DNA from: Eubacteriaceae bacterium
GTDB lineage: Bacteria > Bacillota > Clostridia > Lachnospirales > Lachnospiraceae
DNA: 64,000 nucleotides
Direction of reading: 5' to 3'
Assembly: GCA_902362455.1 (NCBI GenBank)
Contig: CABIWJ010000008.1
Location: 1-64,000, forward strand
The notes beneath the pieces are model-generated. The model was given only the letters and a program-made list of their open reading frames with translations, was not told the DNA's origin and made no database searches. A program made the position numbers and the translations under genes. Shown piece by piece: positions 52,903-63,059 of the stretch; the first letter of the stretch is position 1; each line of letters opens with the position of its first letter.

Positions 52903-53868
52903 TTAATAATCATAATTTACAATCGGACTTCCGATATACACATATGTTATATTCTCCTGTTCATTATACGAAAATGCTACATTTATATTTATCTTCTCAC
53001 TGCCTATCGCAACATAATCCTGTAGTATTTTCGTATATCCATATACATTCATATGTTCATCATTTTGTCCATTAAATATTTCTTTTGCCCGAAAGCTCCT
53101 GAGTATTCCTTTTGCAATTTTATTCTCCTGCTCTTTGTCAATTTTACCATATATTTTCCCTTTTATAACCATATAAAGGTTTCGCGAACTAATATTTGCA
53201 GTCATTTCTTCATCTTTATTTATATTCTCGTCAATATTGGATTCTATATTTTCTCTCCTCGTTTCACTGCCATTTTTATCGTTATTATCTGATACATTTT
53301 CTACATTGGAATTGTTGTTGTTTTTCTTACTATTATCTACCAAATTTTCTCCGCTGACTTTACTGTTATTTTCTTCTCTGCATATTTCTTTCATAGTCTT
53401 TTCTATAAGATTTTTATAATAATATCCACTTTCTAACGAACCTTTTATATTTAATGATACCGATAAATAATTTCTTTGTGCTATAACATTCTGGCTTTCC
53501 TGATATTCTGTTGTAATAAGCTCAAGTTCAAGTTCTGAACTTTTACCCTCTTTCTTCATTACCGCTACACTTCCTGCATCAGTTCTATATTTATCATAAT
53601 AATATTCTGAATTTACACCTAATCTTTCTGCTATCTTATCTATTAATTCAAGACTTCCCGACTCTCCATAATATTTTTCTCCCAGATAATAATAACCCTC
53701 TATTTCGCAATCGGCTTTGTGGATATTACTGTTCTTAAAAACTTTTTCTAATGAATTTTCAGCAATAACATTGGCACTTACCAACTTCTCCGGTGCTAAC
53801 TTACCATAAGCAAACTGTACTAATAATACAGTAATTCCTATTCCTAATAAATATATAATTTTTTTCAT
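52903..53868 (-). CDS. ywmB: YwmB family (TATA-box-binding-like) protein
   Basis: 321 residues from the ATG at 53868 (GGGAG 8 nt upstream). N-terminal membrane anchor (residues 3-20), then an ordered domain (~40-165) with EGYYYLGEKYYGESGSLELIDKIAERLGV, a long Asn/Ser/Asp/Lys-rich insert (~170-220), and a C-terminal domain ending ITYVYIGSPIVNYDY. In Bacillus ywmB also lies downstream of the atp operon. The low-complexity insert makes it longer than the usual ~250 residues. Function unknown. Its SD lies in the 3' arm of the terminator stem at 53871-53925. Confidence 0.75.
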   Translation of the reverse strand: MKKIIYLLGIGITVLLVQFAYGKLAPEKLVSANVIAENSLEKVFKNSNIHKADCEIEGYYYLGEKYYGESGSLELIDKIAERLGVNSEYYYDKYRTDAGSVAVMKKEGKSSELELELITTEYQESQNVIAQRNYLSVSLNIKGSLESGYYYKNLIEKTMKEICREENNSKVSGENLVDNSKKNNNNSNVENVSDNNDKNGSETRRENIESNIDENINKDEEMTANISSRNLYMVIKGKIYGKIDKEQENKIAKGILRSFRAKEIFNGQNDEHMNVYGYTKILQDYVAIGSEKININVAFSYNEQENITYVYIGSPIVNYDY

Positions 53869-53870
53869 CA

Positions 53871-53925
53871 AAAAACTCCCTTACTTAAATACTTTATAAA
53901 AGTATCGTCAATAAAGGGAGTTTTT
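53871..53925 (-). terminator. Terminator that also contains the ywmB ribosome binding site
   Basis: Perfect 12-bp inverted repeat AAAAACTCCCTT (53871-53882) / AAGGGAGTTTTT (53914-53925), with an inner 7-bp hairpin ATACTTT/AAAGTAT (53889-53905). On the minus strand the 3' arm AAGGGAGTTTTTT is both terminator T-run and ywmB SD, ending 1-2 nt before the ywmB ATG. It marks the end of the atp operon. Confidence 0.8.
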
Positions 53926-54011
53926 AATCAATTAATTAAATTGTATAAACGAAATACCACAAACAAGGTATACTTTGTATTATCTGTATTTTCACTCTAC
54001 AAGTCTTTAAT

Positions 54012-54419
54012 TTATTTTAAAGCTTCAATTCTCGCAAGCGAACGTCTGAGAGCTGCTTCAGCACGATCTATATTAACGCCTTCGCCGCCTTCTTTTATAC
54101 GTCTTTCTGCTCTGATTCTAGCTTCTTCAGCTCGGTTGGCATCAATTTCATCCGGCCACTCTGCTACTTCTGCCATTACAGTTATTTTATCTTGCAATAT
54201 TTCCACAAATCCTGCGTGTACTACAGCTTTCTTAGGTTCATCATTATCATTTTCATATATTTTGACAATACCCGGTGCAAGTATACATGTAAGTGGTATA
54301 TGGTTTTTGTATACACCAATATTACCTTCACTTGTATTCATTTCCACAAACCAGGCTTTACCCTCGTAAAACTGTCTGTCTGGCGTAATAATCTCTAGTT
54401 CAAAAAATTTTTCTTCCAT
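54012..54419 (-). CDS. atpC: ATP synthase F1 subunit epsilon
   Basis: 135 residues. N-terminal beta-sandwich (FELEIITPDRQFYEGKAWFVEMNTSEGNIGVYKNHIPL) and C-terminal helical hairpin (ANRAEEARIRAERRI ... AEAALRRSLARIEAL). Regulatory subunit of the central stalk. Last gene of the atp operon, 29 nt after atpD. Confidence 0.97.
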   Translation of the reverse strand: MEEKFFELEIITPDRQFYEGKAWFVEMNTSEGNIGVYKNHIPLTCILAPGIVKIYENDNDEPKKAVVHAGFVEILQDKITVMAEVAEWPDEIDANRAEEARIRAERRIKEGGEGVNIDRAEAALRRSLARIEALK

Positions 54420-54448
54420 AGATTCTATTCCTTTCTCTTACTGAAGGA

Positions 54449-55948
<1,500 letters not shown>

Positions 55949-55962
55949 TTATTTTTATTATA

Positions 55963-56823
55963 TTAACTGATGGCTTCTGCACCAGCTATAATTTCTGTTA
56001 ATTCCTGTGTAATCGAACTCTGTCTTGCTCTGTTATACATTAACGATAAATCTGCAATAATATCATCTGCGTTACTTGTTGCAGAATCCATTGCAGCCAT
56101 TCTTGCACCATTTTCACTGGCTACAGCCTCGATTAGCGCACCATAAATCAAACTACTTACATACTTTGGTATAATCATATCAAGAGCTTCTTCATCATTT
56201 GGCTCATAATTCATCAAAGTAAGCTTGTCCTCTTTAGGAACATCTGCTTCCTCTGCTGAAACAGGCAGAACCTTAAGCATTGTAGGTATATGGCTTACTG
56301 TATTCTTAAATGTAGTATACGCAATGTATACCTCTCCGAATTCACCATTCTCAAATGCTTCTAATACCTTTTCGCCAATTTCCATAGCATCTCTGTACAT
56401 TGGCTCATTTACCACTTCTGAGAAGTCATCTTTAATTTCATAACCGCTTCTTACAAGATTCTCTCTGCCTTTTTTACCTATTACATAAGTTACTACCTTG
56501 TCTGCTGAAAAATCTTCATTCTTAGTAAGTAGCTTTGTAACATTACTGTTATATCCTCCGGCAAGGCCTCTGTTAGCCGTTATAACTATAACTGCTTTCT
56601 TCTTGCTCACACCTGCACGTAAATATTTATGGTTAATATTTCCTGAACGTGCAAGCATAGAAGTTACACTTTCATACATATGATTAAAGTATGGTTTTGC
56701 TTTTTCTGCGCGAACTCTTGCTTTCTGCAATTTTACAGTGGCAACCAGCTTCATGGCTTTAGTAATCTGTTCAGTACTCTGAATACTTGTTTTACGTCTT
56801 TGAATATCTCTCATTGACGCCAT
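55963..56823 (-). CDS. atpG: ATP synthase F1 subunit gamma
   Basis: 286 residues. N-terminal helix MASMRDIQRRKTSIQSTEQITKAMKLVATVKLQ and C-terminal helix MAAMDSATSNADDIIADLSLMYNRARQSSITQELTEIIAGAEA are the standard gamma coiled-coil ends, with the Rossmann-like middle (AVIVITANRGLAGGYN). Central rotor shaft. Gap to atpD is 107 nt. Confidence 0.98.
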   Translation of the reverse strand: MASMRDIQRRKTSIQSTEQITKAMKLVATVKLQKARVRAEKAKPYFNHMYESVTSMLARSGNINHKYLRAGVSKKKAVIVITANRGLAGGYNSNVTKLLTKNEDFSADKVVTYVIGKKGRENLVRSGYEIKDDFSEVVNEPMYRDAMEIGEKVLEAFENGEFGEVYIAYTTFKNTVSHIPTMLKVLPVSAEEADVPKEDKLTLMNYEPNDEEALDMIIPKYVSSLIYGALIEAVASENGARMAAMDSATSNADDIIADLSLMYNRARQSSITQELTEIIAGAEAIS

Positions 56824-56854
56824 GATTTACACCACCTTTCCTAAGGTATGGCAT

Positions 56855-58357
56855 CTATTTTGCTGCCTTACACTCTGTAATTGCCTTAACAAGTTTCTCT
56901 TCAATCTCTGCCGATAATTCTTTTGTCTCCTTAATACTCTCAGGTATCTCAGGATATTTTGTGCTGATATATTCGAATAATTCCTTTTCGAAATCAAGAA
57001 TTTCATTTACAGGAATATCCAATAAATATTTCTTAGTTGCAGCATATATAATAATTACCTGATATTCAACAGGCATTGTATTATACTGATCCTGCTTTAA
57101 CATCTCTTTAATTCTTTCACCCTGTGCTAACTTCTCTTTAGTATCAGCATCAAGTTCTGAACCAAACTGTGAAAATGCTGCTAACTCTCTATACTGTGCT
57201 AACTCCACACGAATAGGCGCAGCTAATTTCTTAATAGCTTTAATCTGTGCAGCACCACCAACTCGTGATACCGAAAGACCTGCATTTACGGCCGGTCTGA
57301 AACCTGCATTAAACATCTCTGTTTCAAGGTAAATCTGTCCATCTGTTATCGAAATAACATTTGTAGGAATATATGCCGATACGTCACCTGCCTGAGTCTC
57401 GATAATAGGAAGTGCTGTTAACGAGCCTCCTCCTAATTCATCTGAAAGTCTGGCTGCACGTTCAAGTAGTCTTGAATGTAAGTAGAATACATCACCAGGA
57501 TATGCCTCACGGCCTGGTGGTCTACGAAGTAATAACGAGAGTGTACGATATGCTGTAGCATGTTTGCTCAAGTCATCATATACTACTAACACATCCTCTC
57601 CATTTTCCATCCACTCCTCACCAATTGCACAACCTGAATAAGGTGCAATATACTGTAATGGAGCAAGGTCACTTGCTGTAGATACGACAATTGTTGTATA
57701 TGCCATTGCACCATATTCTTCTAATGTTTTAACAATTGATGCTACTGTTGATGCTTTCTGTCCGATAGCAACATATATACATTTAACATTCTGGTCTTTC
57801 TGATTAATGATTGTATCAATCGCAATCGCTGTTTTACCAGTCTGACGGTCACCAATGATAAGCTCACGCTGTCCTCTTCCGATAGGAACCATCGCATCAA
57901 TAGCTTTAATACCCGTCTGAAGTGGTGTGTCAACAGATTTTCTTGAAATAACACCAGATGCTACTCTTTCAATCTGTCTGTACTTATCTGTATGGATTGG
58001 TCCTTTACCATCTATTGGTTGTCCAAGCGCATTAACAACACGGCCTAACATTGCATCACCAACCGGTACTTCTACAACTCGGCCTGTTGATTTAACAGTA
58101 TCGCCTTCATTTATGTTCTTCTGATTGCCAAGTAATACGGCACCTACGTTATCTTCTTCAAGATTCAATACCATACCATATACTTCACCTGGAAATTCAA
58201 GAAGTTCACCCTGCATAGCCTTTTCAAGACCATGTATACGAGCAATTCCGTCAGCTACCTGGATTACTGTACCGATGTTAGAAACATCAAGTTCAGCGGA
58301 ATATTTTTGTATCTGCTCTTTAATAACAGAACTGATTTCTTCCGGTTTTAAATTCAT
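56855..58357 (-). CDS. atpA: ATP synthase F1 subunit alpha
   Basis: 500 residues from the ATG at 58357 ([12 protein letters not shown]), with AAGGTGGG about 9 nt upstream; 58384 would add nine unconserved residues. Walker [12 protein letters not shown], the DELSE-equivalent [11 protein letters not shown] and [22 protein letters not shown] are intact. Non-catalytic nucleotide-binding subunit. Confidence 0.98.
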   Translation of the reverse strand: MNLKPEEISSVIKEQIQKYSAELDVSNIGTVIQVADGIARIHGLEKAMQGELLEFPGEVYGMVLNLEEDNVGAVLLGNQKNINEGDTVKSTGRVVEVPVGDAMLGRVVNALGQPIDGKGPIHTDKYRQIERVASGVISRKSVDTPLQTGIKAIDAMVPIGRGQRELIIGDRQTGKTAIAIDTIINQKDQNVKCIYVAIGQKASTVASIVKTLEEYGAMAYTTIVVSTASDLAPLQYIAPYSGCAIGEEWMENGEDVLVVYDDLSKHATAYRTLSLLLRRPPGREAYPGDVFYLHSRLLERAARLSDELGGGSLTALPIIETQAGDVSAYIPTNVISITDGQIYLETEMFNAGFRPAVNAGLSVSRVGGAAQIKAIKKLAAPIRVELAQYRELAAFSQFGSELDADTKEKLAQGERIKEMLKQDQYNTMPVEYQVIIIYAATKKYLLDIPVNEILDFEKELFEYISTKYPEIPESIKETKELSAEIEEKLVKAITECKAAK

Positions 58358-58501
58358 GGAGCTAACCCACCTTCTTTCTAGCATAATATATTACCTTTAA
58401 CTATCATAAATATGACTCTTCACACTTTATATAATTAAATAATTATTACACTGTATTTTTCAATAAAATATATTTAATATTATATTTAACTTTTAATTTA
58501 A

Positions 58502-59050
58502 TTAGACAAGCTGGATCTTATATAAATCCTTTGATAACTCATTAAGTTTTAACTTTATGCTGTTATCCACTACCCTGTCACCAATTCTGATAATTATGCC
58601 ACCGATAATATCCTTATCTACCACATAATTCATCTCAAATGATTCATACTTAGTCGTTGCAAGTAACTTATCCTCAACCTTCTTCTTCTGGTCTTCAGTC
58701 ATCTCTACTGCCGTAGTTACATATGCAACACCAATTTTCATATATTCTTTAACTAAAGCGATAAAATAATCAAGAATTTCAAGAATACTGTTTTGTCTTT
58801 CTTTCTTAATTACAAGAACTAAAAAGCCAACCATATCCTTTGATACCCGGTCTGTAAATATGTTTTCGATTACAGATATCTTCTCTTCCTTATCTATCTT
58901 AGGGTGATTCAGTAGTTTTATAAGCTCACTGTTAGTAAGAAACACTTCCCTGATTACCTTAGATTCTTCAAATAACGAATCTAATCTATCTTCTTCGAGA
59001 GCCAGTTCAAACAATGCATCACCGTATGTCTTAGATACTAGCTTAGCCAT
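58502..59050 (-). CDS. atpH: ATP synthase F1 subunit delta
   Basis: 182 residues. OSCP-like fold: KTYGDALFELALEEDRLDSLFEESKVIREVF at the N-terminus and the C-terminal DIIGGIIIRIGDRVVDNSIKLKLNELSKDL motif. Peripheral stalk subunit. Its start overlaps the end of atpF by 13 nt. The 144-nt gap to atpA is AT-rich and empty. Confidence 0.97.
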   Translation of the reverse strand: MAKLVSKTYGDALFELALEEDRLDSLFEESKVIREVFLTNSELIKLLNHPKIDKEEKISVIENIFTDRVSKDMVGFLVLVIKKERQNSILEILDYFIALVKEYMKIGVAYVTTAVEMTEDQKKKVEDKLLATTKYESFEMNYVVDKDIIGGIIIRIGDRVVDNSIKLKLNELSKDLYKIQLV

Positions 59051-59559
59051 GTTTCCTCACCTATCTCTTTCAATGTTTCCTCAATGAGTGTATCCTGTGT
59101 CTTTTCGTCCACAGATACTGCTACTACCTTGCCTGCCATAAGAGTTGCAACAGAAATGATTTCTTTCTTAATGTCATCAGCAGCTTTCTGTTTTTCTAAC
59201 TCTGCTTCTTTCTTAGCATGAGCAATAATTCTTGCCGCTTCTTCCTTAGCTTCATTCACTATTCTCTCTTCACTCTTAAGAGCTTTTCTTCTGGCTTCAC
59301 TCAAAATAGTTTCTGCATCTTTTTCAATATTCTTAATCTTTTCGTCATACTCTCTCTTAGACTCTTCGGCTGACTTCCTATCAGCTTCAGCCTGTTCTCT
59401 CTCTCCTGAGATTCTGTCCTGACGTTTCTTAAGAAGTTCTCTTACAGGATTAAATAAGAAATATGATAATGCCGTAAAAAGTACGAGCATTGTTACTGCA
59501 AGTACGAAACAGTCAAATATCGTCTGTGAATCTAATCCAAATAGTCTTTCACCAAACAA
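59038..59559 (-). CDS. atpF: ATP synthase F0 subunit b
   Basis: 173 residues. One N-terminal membrane helix (about 12-34), then a long charged coiled coil with the right-handed b-dimer character (SEARRKALKSEERIVNEAKEEAARIIAHAKKEAELEKQKA) and a C-terminal delta-binding part. Peripheral stalk. It starts 67 nt after atpE. Confidence 0.97.
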   Translation of the reverse strand: MFGERLFGLDSQTIFDCFVLAVTMLVLFTALSYFLFNPVRELLKKRQDRISGEREQAEADRKSAEESKREYDEKIKNIEKDAETILSEARRKALKSEERIVNEAKEEAARIIAHAKKEAELEKQKAADDIKKEIISVATLMAGKVVAVSVDEKTQDTLIEETLKEIGEETWLS

Positions 59560-59626
59560 GGTTTCGCCTCCTTTCTGAGAATTATTACATTTTTAAAATT
59601 ATTATTAATTCCAAATCGGCTTAACC

Positions 59627-59905
<279 letters not shown>

Positions 59906-59933
59906 TCATGCAGACTCTTAAATCTTTTTAGTT

Positions 59934-60710
59934 TTAGTCGGCTATTTTGTCATTAATATATACCATAGTCAGCATACTTATTACATATGCCTGTATACAG
60001 CCAGAGAAAATATCAAAATAGATGTGTAGTATCGCTGGCCAGCCAAATGTATATGGCTTAAGCAAACCATAAATCAGTCCCATAAGAACTGTTCCTGACA
60101 TTACGTTTCCGAACAAACGAACTGAAAGCGATAAAGGCACCGCTATTTCACCGATTAAGTTAATCGGGAATAAAATCGGATTCGGTTTAAACAAATCTGT
60201 AAAGTGTTTAGATTTGTTTTTCTTAATACCATTGTAATGGATTAAAACAAACGTAATAAGACCTAACGGTAATGTAATACCATAATCGGCAGTAGGTGGT
60301 CTAAGTCCAACCAGACCTGATATATTGCATAAAAGTACAAATAAGAACAATGTACCAATGTAATTAACAAAACGTTTAGCATTTGTTCCCATGACACCCT
60401 TAACCATATTATCTATGGTTTCAACTATCATTTCTGCAATATTCTGAAGTGTTCCTGGCGTATCACTTGCCTCTGCAGCTTTAATCTTACGATTAACCAC
60501 AATTGCAAATACAATTAATATCAAGGCTATGATGACCAGACAAATATGTGTACTGGTTATATATACAGTAGAGCCACCGATTTTAACTTCTTTAAAAAGT
60601 TTAATCATAAAACTTCCACTGCTCTCATCGTCAGCACTTGCTGCCAGCAATGTTCCACCGACTCCTGATGGTACCATATTCCCTACGGTACTCAGAATTC
60701 CGTTTACCAC
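59934..60710 (-). CDS. atpB: ATP synthase F0 subunit a
   Basis: 258 residues with five to six membrane helices. The essential Arg of the ion channel is in LSLSVRLFGNVMSG, and the C-terminal IFSGCIQAYVISMLTMVYI is conserved. It forms the stator half-channels next to the c ring. An N-terminal extension of ~35 residues precedes the first helix. It begins 4 nt after the AtpI-like gene. Confidence 0.97.
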   Translation of the reverse strand: MVNGILSTVGNMVPSGVGGTLLAASADDESSGSFMIKLFKEVKIGGSTVYITSTHICLVIIALILIVFAIVVNRKIKAAEASDTPGTLQNIAEMIVETIDNMVKGVMGTNAKRFVNYIGTLFLFVLLCNISGLVGLRPPTADYGITLPLGLITFVLIHYNGIKKNKSKHFTDLFKPNPILFPINLIGEIAVPLSLSVRLFGNVMSGTVLMGLIYGLLKPYTFGWPAILHIYFDIFSGCIQAYVISMLTMVYINDKIAD

Positions 60711-60714
60711 ATTC

Positions 60715-61296
60715 TCACCTTCCTTTTTCTGTAGATTTTCTAGCTAAAACTTTATGAGTAAGCGGCTGTAAATAAGCCGATACTTTCAATGCCATTACAC
60801 CAAAAAGTGCTGCCACAATATCACCCACTTGAGTTATACCTATAACAATAAGCGCTATAAAGCATAATATCATCCTTGCGGCTGTCGTCTTTTTGACATG
60901 TCTGTCTGCTCCTCTTTCATTAAAACTCATAGCCTGCTCAATGGCTATTGTCATATGGAATGTCATTAATACTGATATAATGACTCCAAGTATGAACCCA
61001 ATGGAAACATTCAGCTTTCTGTCTGCAAATATTAGAATTAATATCTGCCCTAATATATAGTAAATCACATTACCTATAATCAGTTCAATACCGGTTCTGT
61101 TAATGCGAAAACTTCCAATTCTACTTTCAGACACATCAACCTCTGTATTATCATTATCTGTATTCTGTATCTGATTTCTTTTTAGTTTCTTAAGCCTTTT
61201 ATCTCTGTTCTGTTTCTTATTCATATTCTGTATTTTATCGGTCTTTTTCATTTCTACCGTTGTCTGTGTCTTTGCGTTCTGTAAATTGTCTTCCAT
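60715..61296 (-). CDS. ATP synthase subunit I-like membrane protein
   Basis: 193 residues from the ATG at 61296 (61299 also possible). A very basic, Asn/Gln/Lys-rich N-terminal tail (~70 residues) precedes four membrane helices (LIIGNVIYYILGQILILIF, VSIGFILGVIISVLMTFH, MILCFIALIVIGITQVG, IVAALFGVMALKVSAYLQP). Position before atpB and the four-helix plan fit the AtpI group. It overlaps the AtpZ-like gene by about 60 nt. AtpI-type proteins help in c-ring assembly or ion supply. Confidence 0.8.
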   Translation of the reverse strand: MEDNLQNAKTQTTVEMKKTDKIQNMNKKQNRDKRLKKLKRNQIQNTDNDNTEVDVSESRIGSFRINRTGIELIIGNVIYYILGQILILIFADRKLNVSIGFILGVIISVLMTFHMTIAIEQAMSFNERGADRHVKKTTAARMILCFIALIVIGITQVGDIVAALFGVMALKVSAYLQPLTHKVLARKSTEKGR

Positions 61297-61600
61297 CATT
61301 CCACTCCCTTAACACATCATTTACCATTTCCTGCTCTTCTTTAACAGACTTTTCTCCCTCTGATTTACCTATGGCTTTCTTAGCAAGATGATATGTATTC
61401 CTGCATCCCGCCATAATTCCTAATATAATACCCGGCAACGTAAGTGGTATACTAAATTTCTTTTCTAAATATATACCCAGCGACATTAACATAAATATAG
61501 GAACTAACATACTTACCCCTAATTGGGATATTAAGGCAAAATTAGTATAAACATCTTTCTCTAATTTATTCTTCTTTATCAGAATCAAACCTCCATTCAT
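61235..61600 (-). CDS. AtpZ/AtpI family protein
   Basis: 121 residues. Two membrane helices (LISQLGVSMLVPIFMLMSLGIYLEKKF and LTLPGIILGIMAGCRNTYHLAKKAI) with the family pattern of Gly in helix 1 and a Gly-rich helix 2, then a charged tail. The ATG overlaps the upstream stop (TAATG). A GGAGG lies inside the first codons, so initiation may also occur slightly downstream. First dedicated gene of the ATP synthase operon. Confidence 0.85.
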   Translation of the reverse strand: MNGGLILIKKNKLEKDVYTNFALISQLGVSMLVPIFMLMSLGIYLEKKFSIPLTLPGIILGIMAGCRNTYHLAKKAIGKSEGEKSVKEEQEMVNDVLREWNDGRQFTERKDTDNGRNEKDR

Positions 61601-62085
61601 TACAAATCAATGTTGACTTTTCTACCTGTTTTTACATATTTTTGAAACTTAACACCCGCCGAAGATAACATTCTCTTCGAGGCATATACAGATGGTGTAT
61701 CAGCATATTTATCGCAGTCATATACTAATTCTTTTATTCCTGACTGAATAATTGCTTTTGCGCATTCATTACATGGAAACAAGGTAACATACATCTTAGC
61801 ACCCTCGAGACTTCCGCCACGATAATTAAGAATTGCATTTAATTCACTATGCGTTGTATAAAGATATTTACTGTCTATCTCTTCACCTGTCTTCCCCCAT
61901 GGAAATTCATCATCTGAGCAGCCATTCGGGAAACCATTATATCCAATAGATAAAATCTTATTCTCAGGACTGACTATGCATGCACCTACCTGCGTATTCG
62001 GGTCTTTCGATCTCATGGAAGCTAAATATGCCACTCCCATAAAATATTCGTCCCAGCTTATATAATCGTCTCTTTTATCACTCAT
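61600..62085 (-). CDS. dCMP deaminase family protein
   Basis: 161 residues. Deoxycytidylate deaminase fold with SWDEYFMGVAYLASMRSKDPNTQVGA, the zinc motifs HSELNAIL (Ser replaces the usual Ala) and PCNECAKAI, and the substrate region IGYNGFPNGCSDDEFPW. It would convert dCMP to dUMP for dTMP synthesis; the ComEB branch is closely related. Stop overlaps the AtpZ-like start, so it is joined to the atp operon. Confidence 0.93.
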   Translation of the reverse strand: MSDKRDDYISWDEYFMGVAYLASMRSKDPNTQVGACIVSPENKILSIGYNGFPNGCSDDEFPWGKTGEEIDSKYLYTTHSELNAILNYRGGSLEGAKMYVTLFPCNECAKAIIQSGIKELVYDCDKYADTPSVYASKRMLSSAGVKFQKYVKTGRKVNIDL

Positions 62086-62115
62086 TGTAAACCTCTTCTA
62101 ACCTGCCATAAATCT

Positions 62116-62541
62116 TTATTCTATCATTCCAATTCTTCTTATATGTCTCTCATCATTAGAAAATTCTGTATCTAAAAATGTATCAACTATCTTAAGTGCA
62201 AGTCCCGGGCCTACTACTCTTCCACCTAATGCCAGAATATTGGCATCATTATGAAGTCTTGTTGCCTCGGCCATAAAGCAGTCAGTACAAAGTGCAGCTC
62301 TGATGCCTTTTACCTTATTAGCAGCAATTGATATACCAATTCCTGTTCCACAGATAAGTATTCCCTTTTCGCATTCTCCTGAAGCTACAACATTTGCAAC
62401 TTTCTTCGCATATACAGGATAATCAACTGATTCTAAGCTATCACAGCCATAGTCTTTGAATTCTATTTTTCTTTCCTGTAAATGCTTAATTATCTCCTGT
62501 TTTAATTCATATCCACCATGGTCACAACCTAATGCTATCAT
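62116..62541 (-). CDS. rpiB: Ribose-5-phosphate isomerase B
   Basis: 141 residues. LacAB/RpiB fold: IALGCDHGGYELKQEI, the catalytic Cys in GILICGTGIGISIAANK, and the phosphate-binding RLHNDANILALGGRVVG. Interconverts ribose 5-phosphate and ribulose 5-phosphate. In Bacillus the rpiB homologue ywlF is likewise next to ywlE. Confidence 0.96.
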   Translation of the reverse strand: MIALGCDHGGYELKQEIIKHLQERKIEFKDYGCDSLESVDYPVYAKKVANVVASGECEKGILICGTGIGISIAANKVKGIRAALCTDCFMAEATRLHNDANILALGGRVVGPGLALKIVDTFLDTEFSNDERHIRRIGMIE

Positions 62542-62577
62542 AATTCTTCCATTATCGCCTATGCGATTCCTTTCTCT

Positions 62578-63030
62578 TTATTCATCTTGTTCTATCTTAT
62601 CTTTTACAATTGTAATCAATTTTTCTAAATACTTAAACTGGCTTCCATATTCTGTCAGTTCTCCACCATATGCTGCCTCAACATCTATTGCCTCTCCTGC
62701 AAATTCTCTTATGGAATATACATTAACAGCATTTTCAAACTCATCATATACTTTCTTCTTAAGTAAATCAGTCATTACTAAGACCAGAATATCATCTCCA
62801 AAATCATCCATTGTAAGCTGTTCAGACTTTTCATCCTCAATTGATATTCCCTTGCTCTTAGCTATGGCTACAGCTTTTGGATTAACTGGCTCTTCAAATA
62901 ATACAACTAAACCTCTTGACTCAATCTGTAAATCTTCATTCGTATTTATGTTTCTGTATATAGCTTTTGCTAAAATACTTCTACAGGTTCCCCCGGTACT
63001 TACAAAAATTACTTTTTGGTATCTGTTCAT
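62578..63030 (-). CDS. YwlE-like LMW phosphatase homologue, catalytic residues lost
   Basis: 150 residues, family length. Active enzymes start VxFVCTGNTCRS; here it reads VIFVSTGGTCRS, with the nucleophile Cys replaced by Ser11 and the Asn by Gly14, although Cys16, Arg17 and Ser18 remain. Near the C-terminus the general-acid motif DPFGG is AAYGG (residues 119-123). The remaining fold signals (SRGL, EPVNPKAVAIAKSKGI, LVLVMTDLLKK) are intact and the frame is whole. Position next to rpiB and sua5 matches ywlE, a protein-arginine phosphatase in Bacillus. Probably a non-catalytic phosphate-binding pseudo-phosphatase. Confidence 0.85.
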   Translation of the reverse strand: MNRYQKVIFVSTGGTCRSILAKAIYRNINTNEDLQIESRGLVVLFEEPVNPKAVAIAKSKGISIEDEKSEQLTMDDFGDDILVLVMTDLLKKKVYDEFENAVNVYSIREFAGEAIDVEAAYGGELTEYGSQFKYLEKLITIVKDKIEQDE

Positions 63031-63059
63031 AATATCAAACCTTTCATTAATATTATCAG

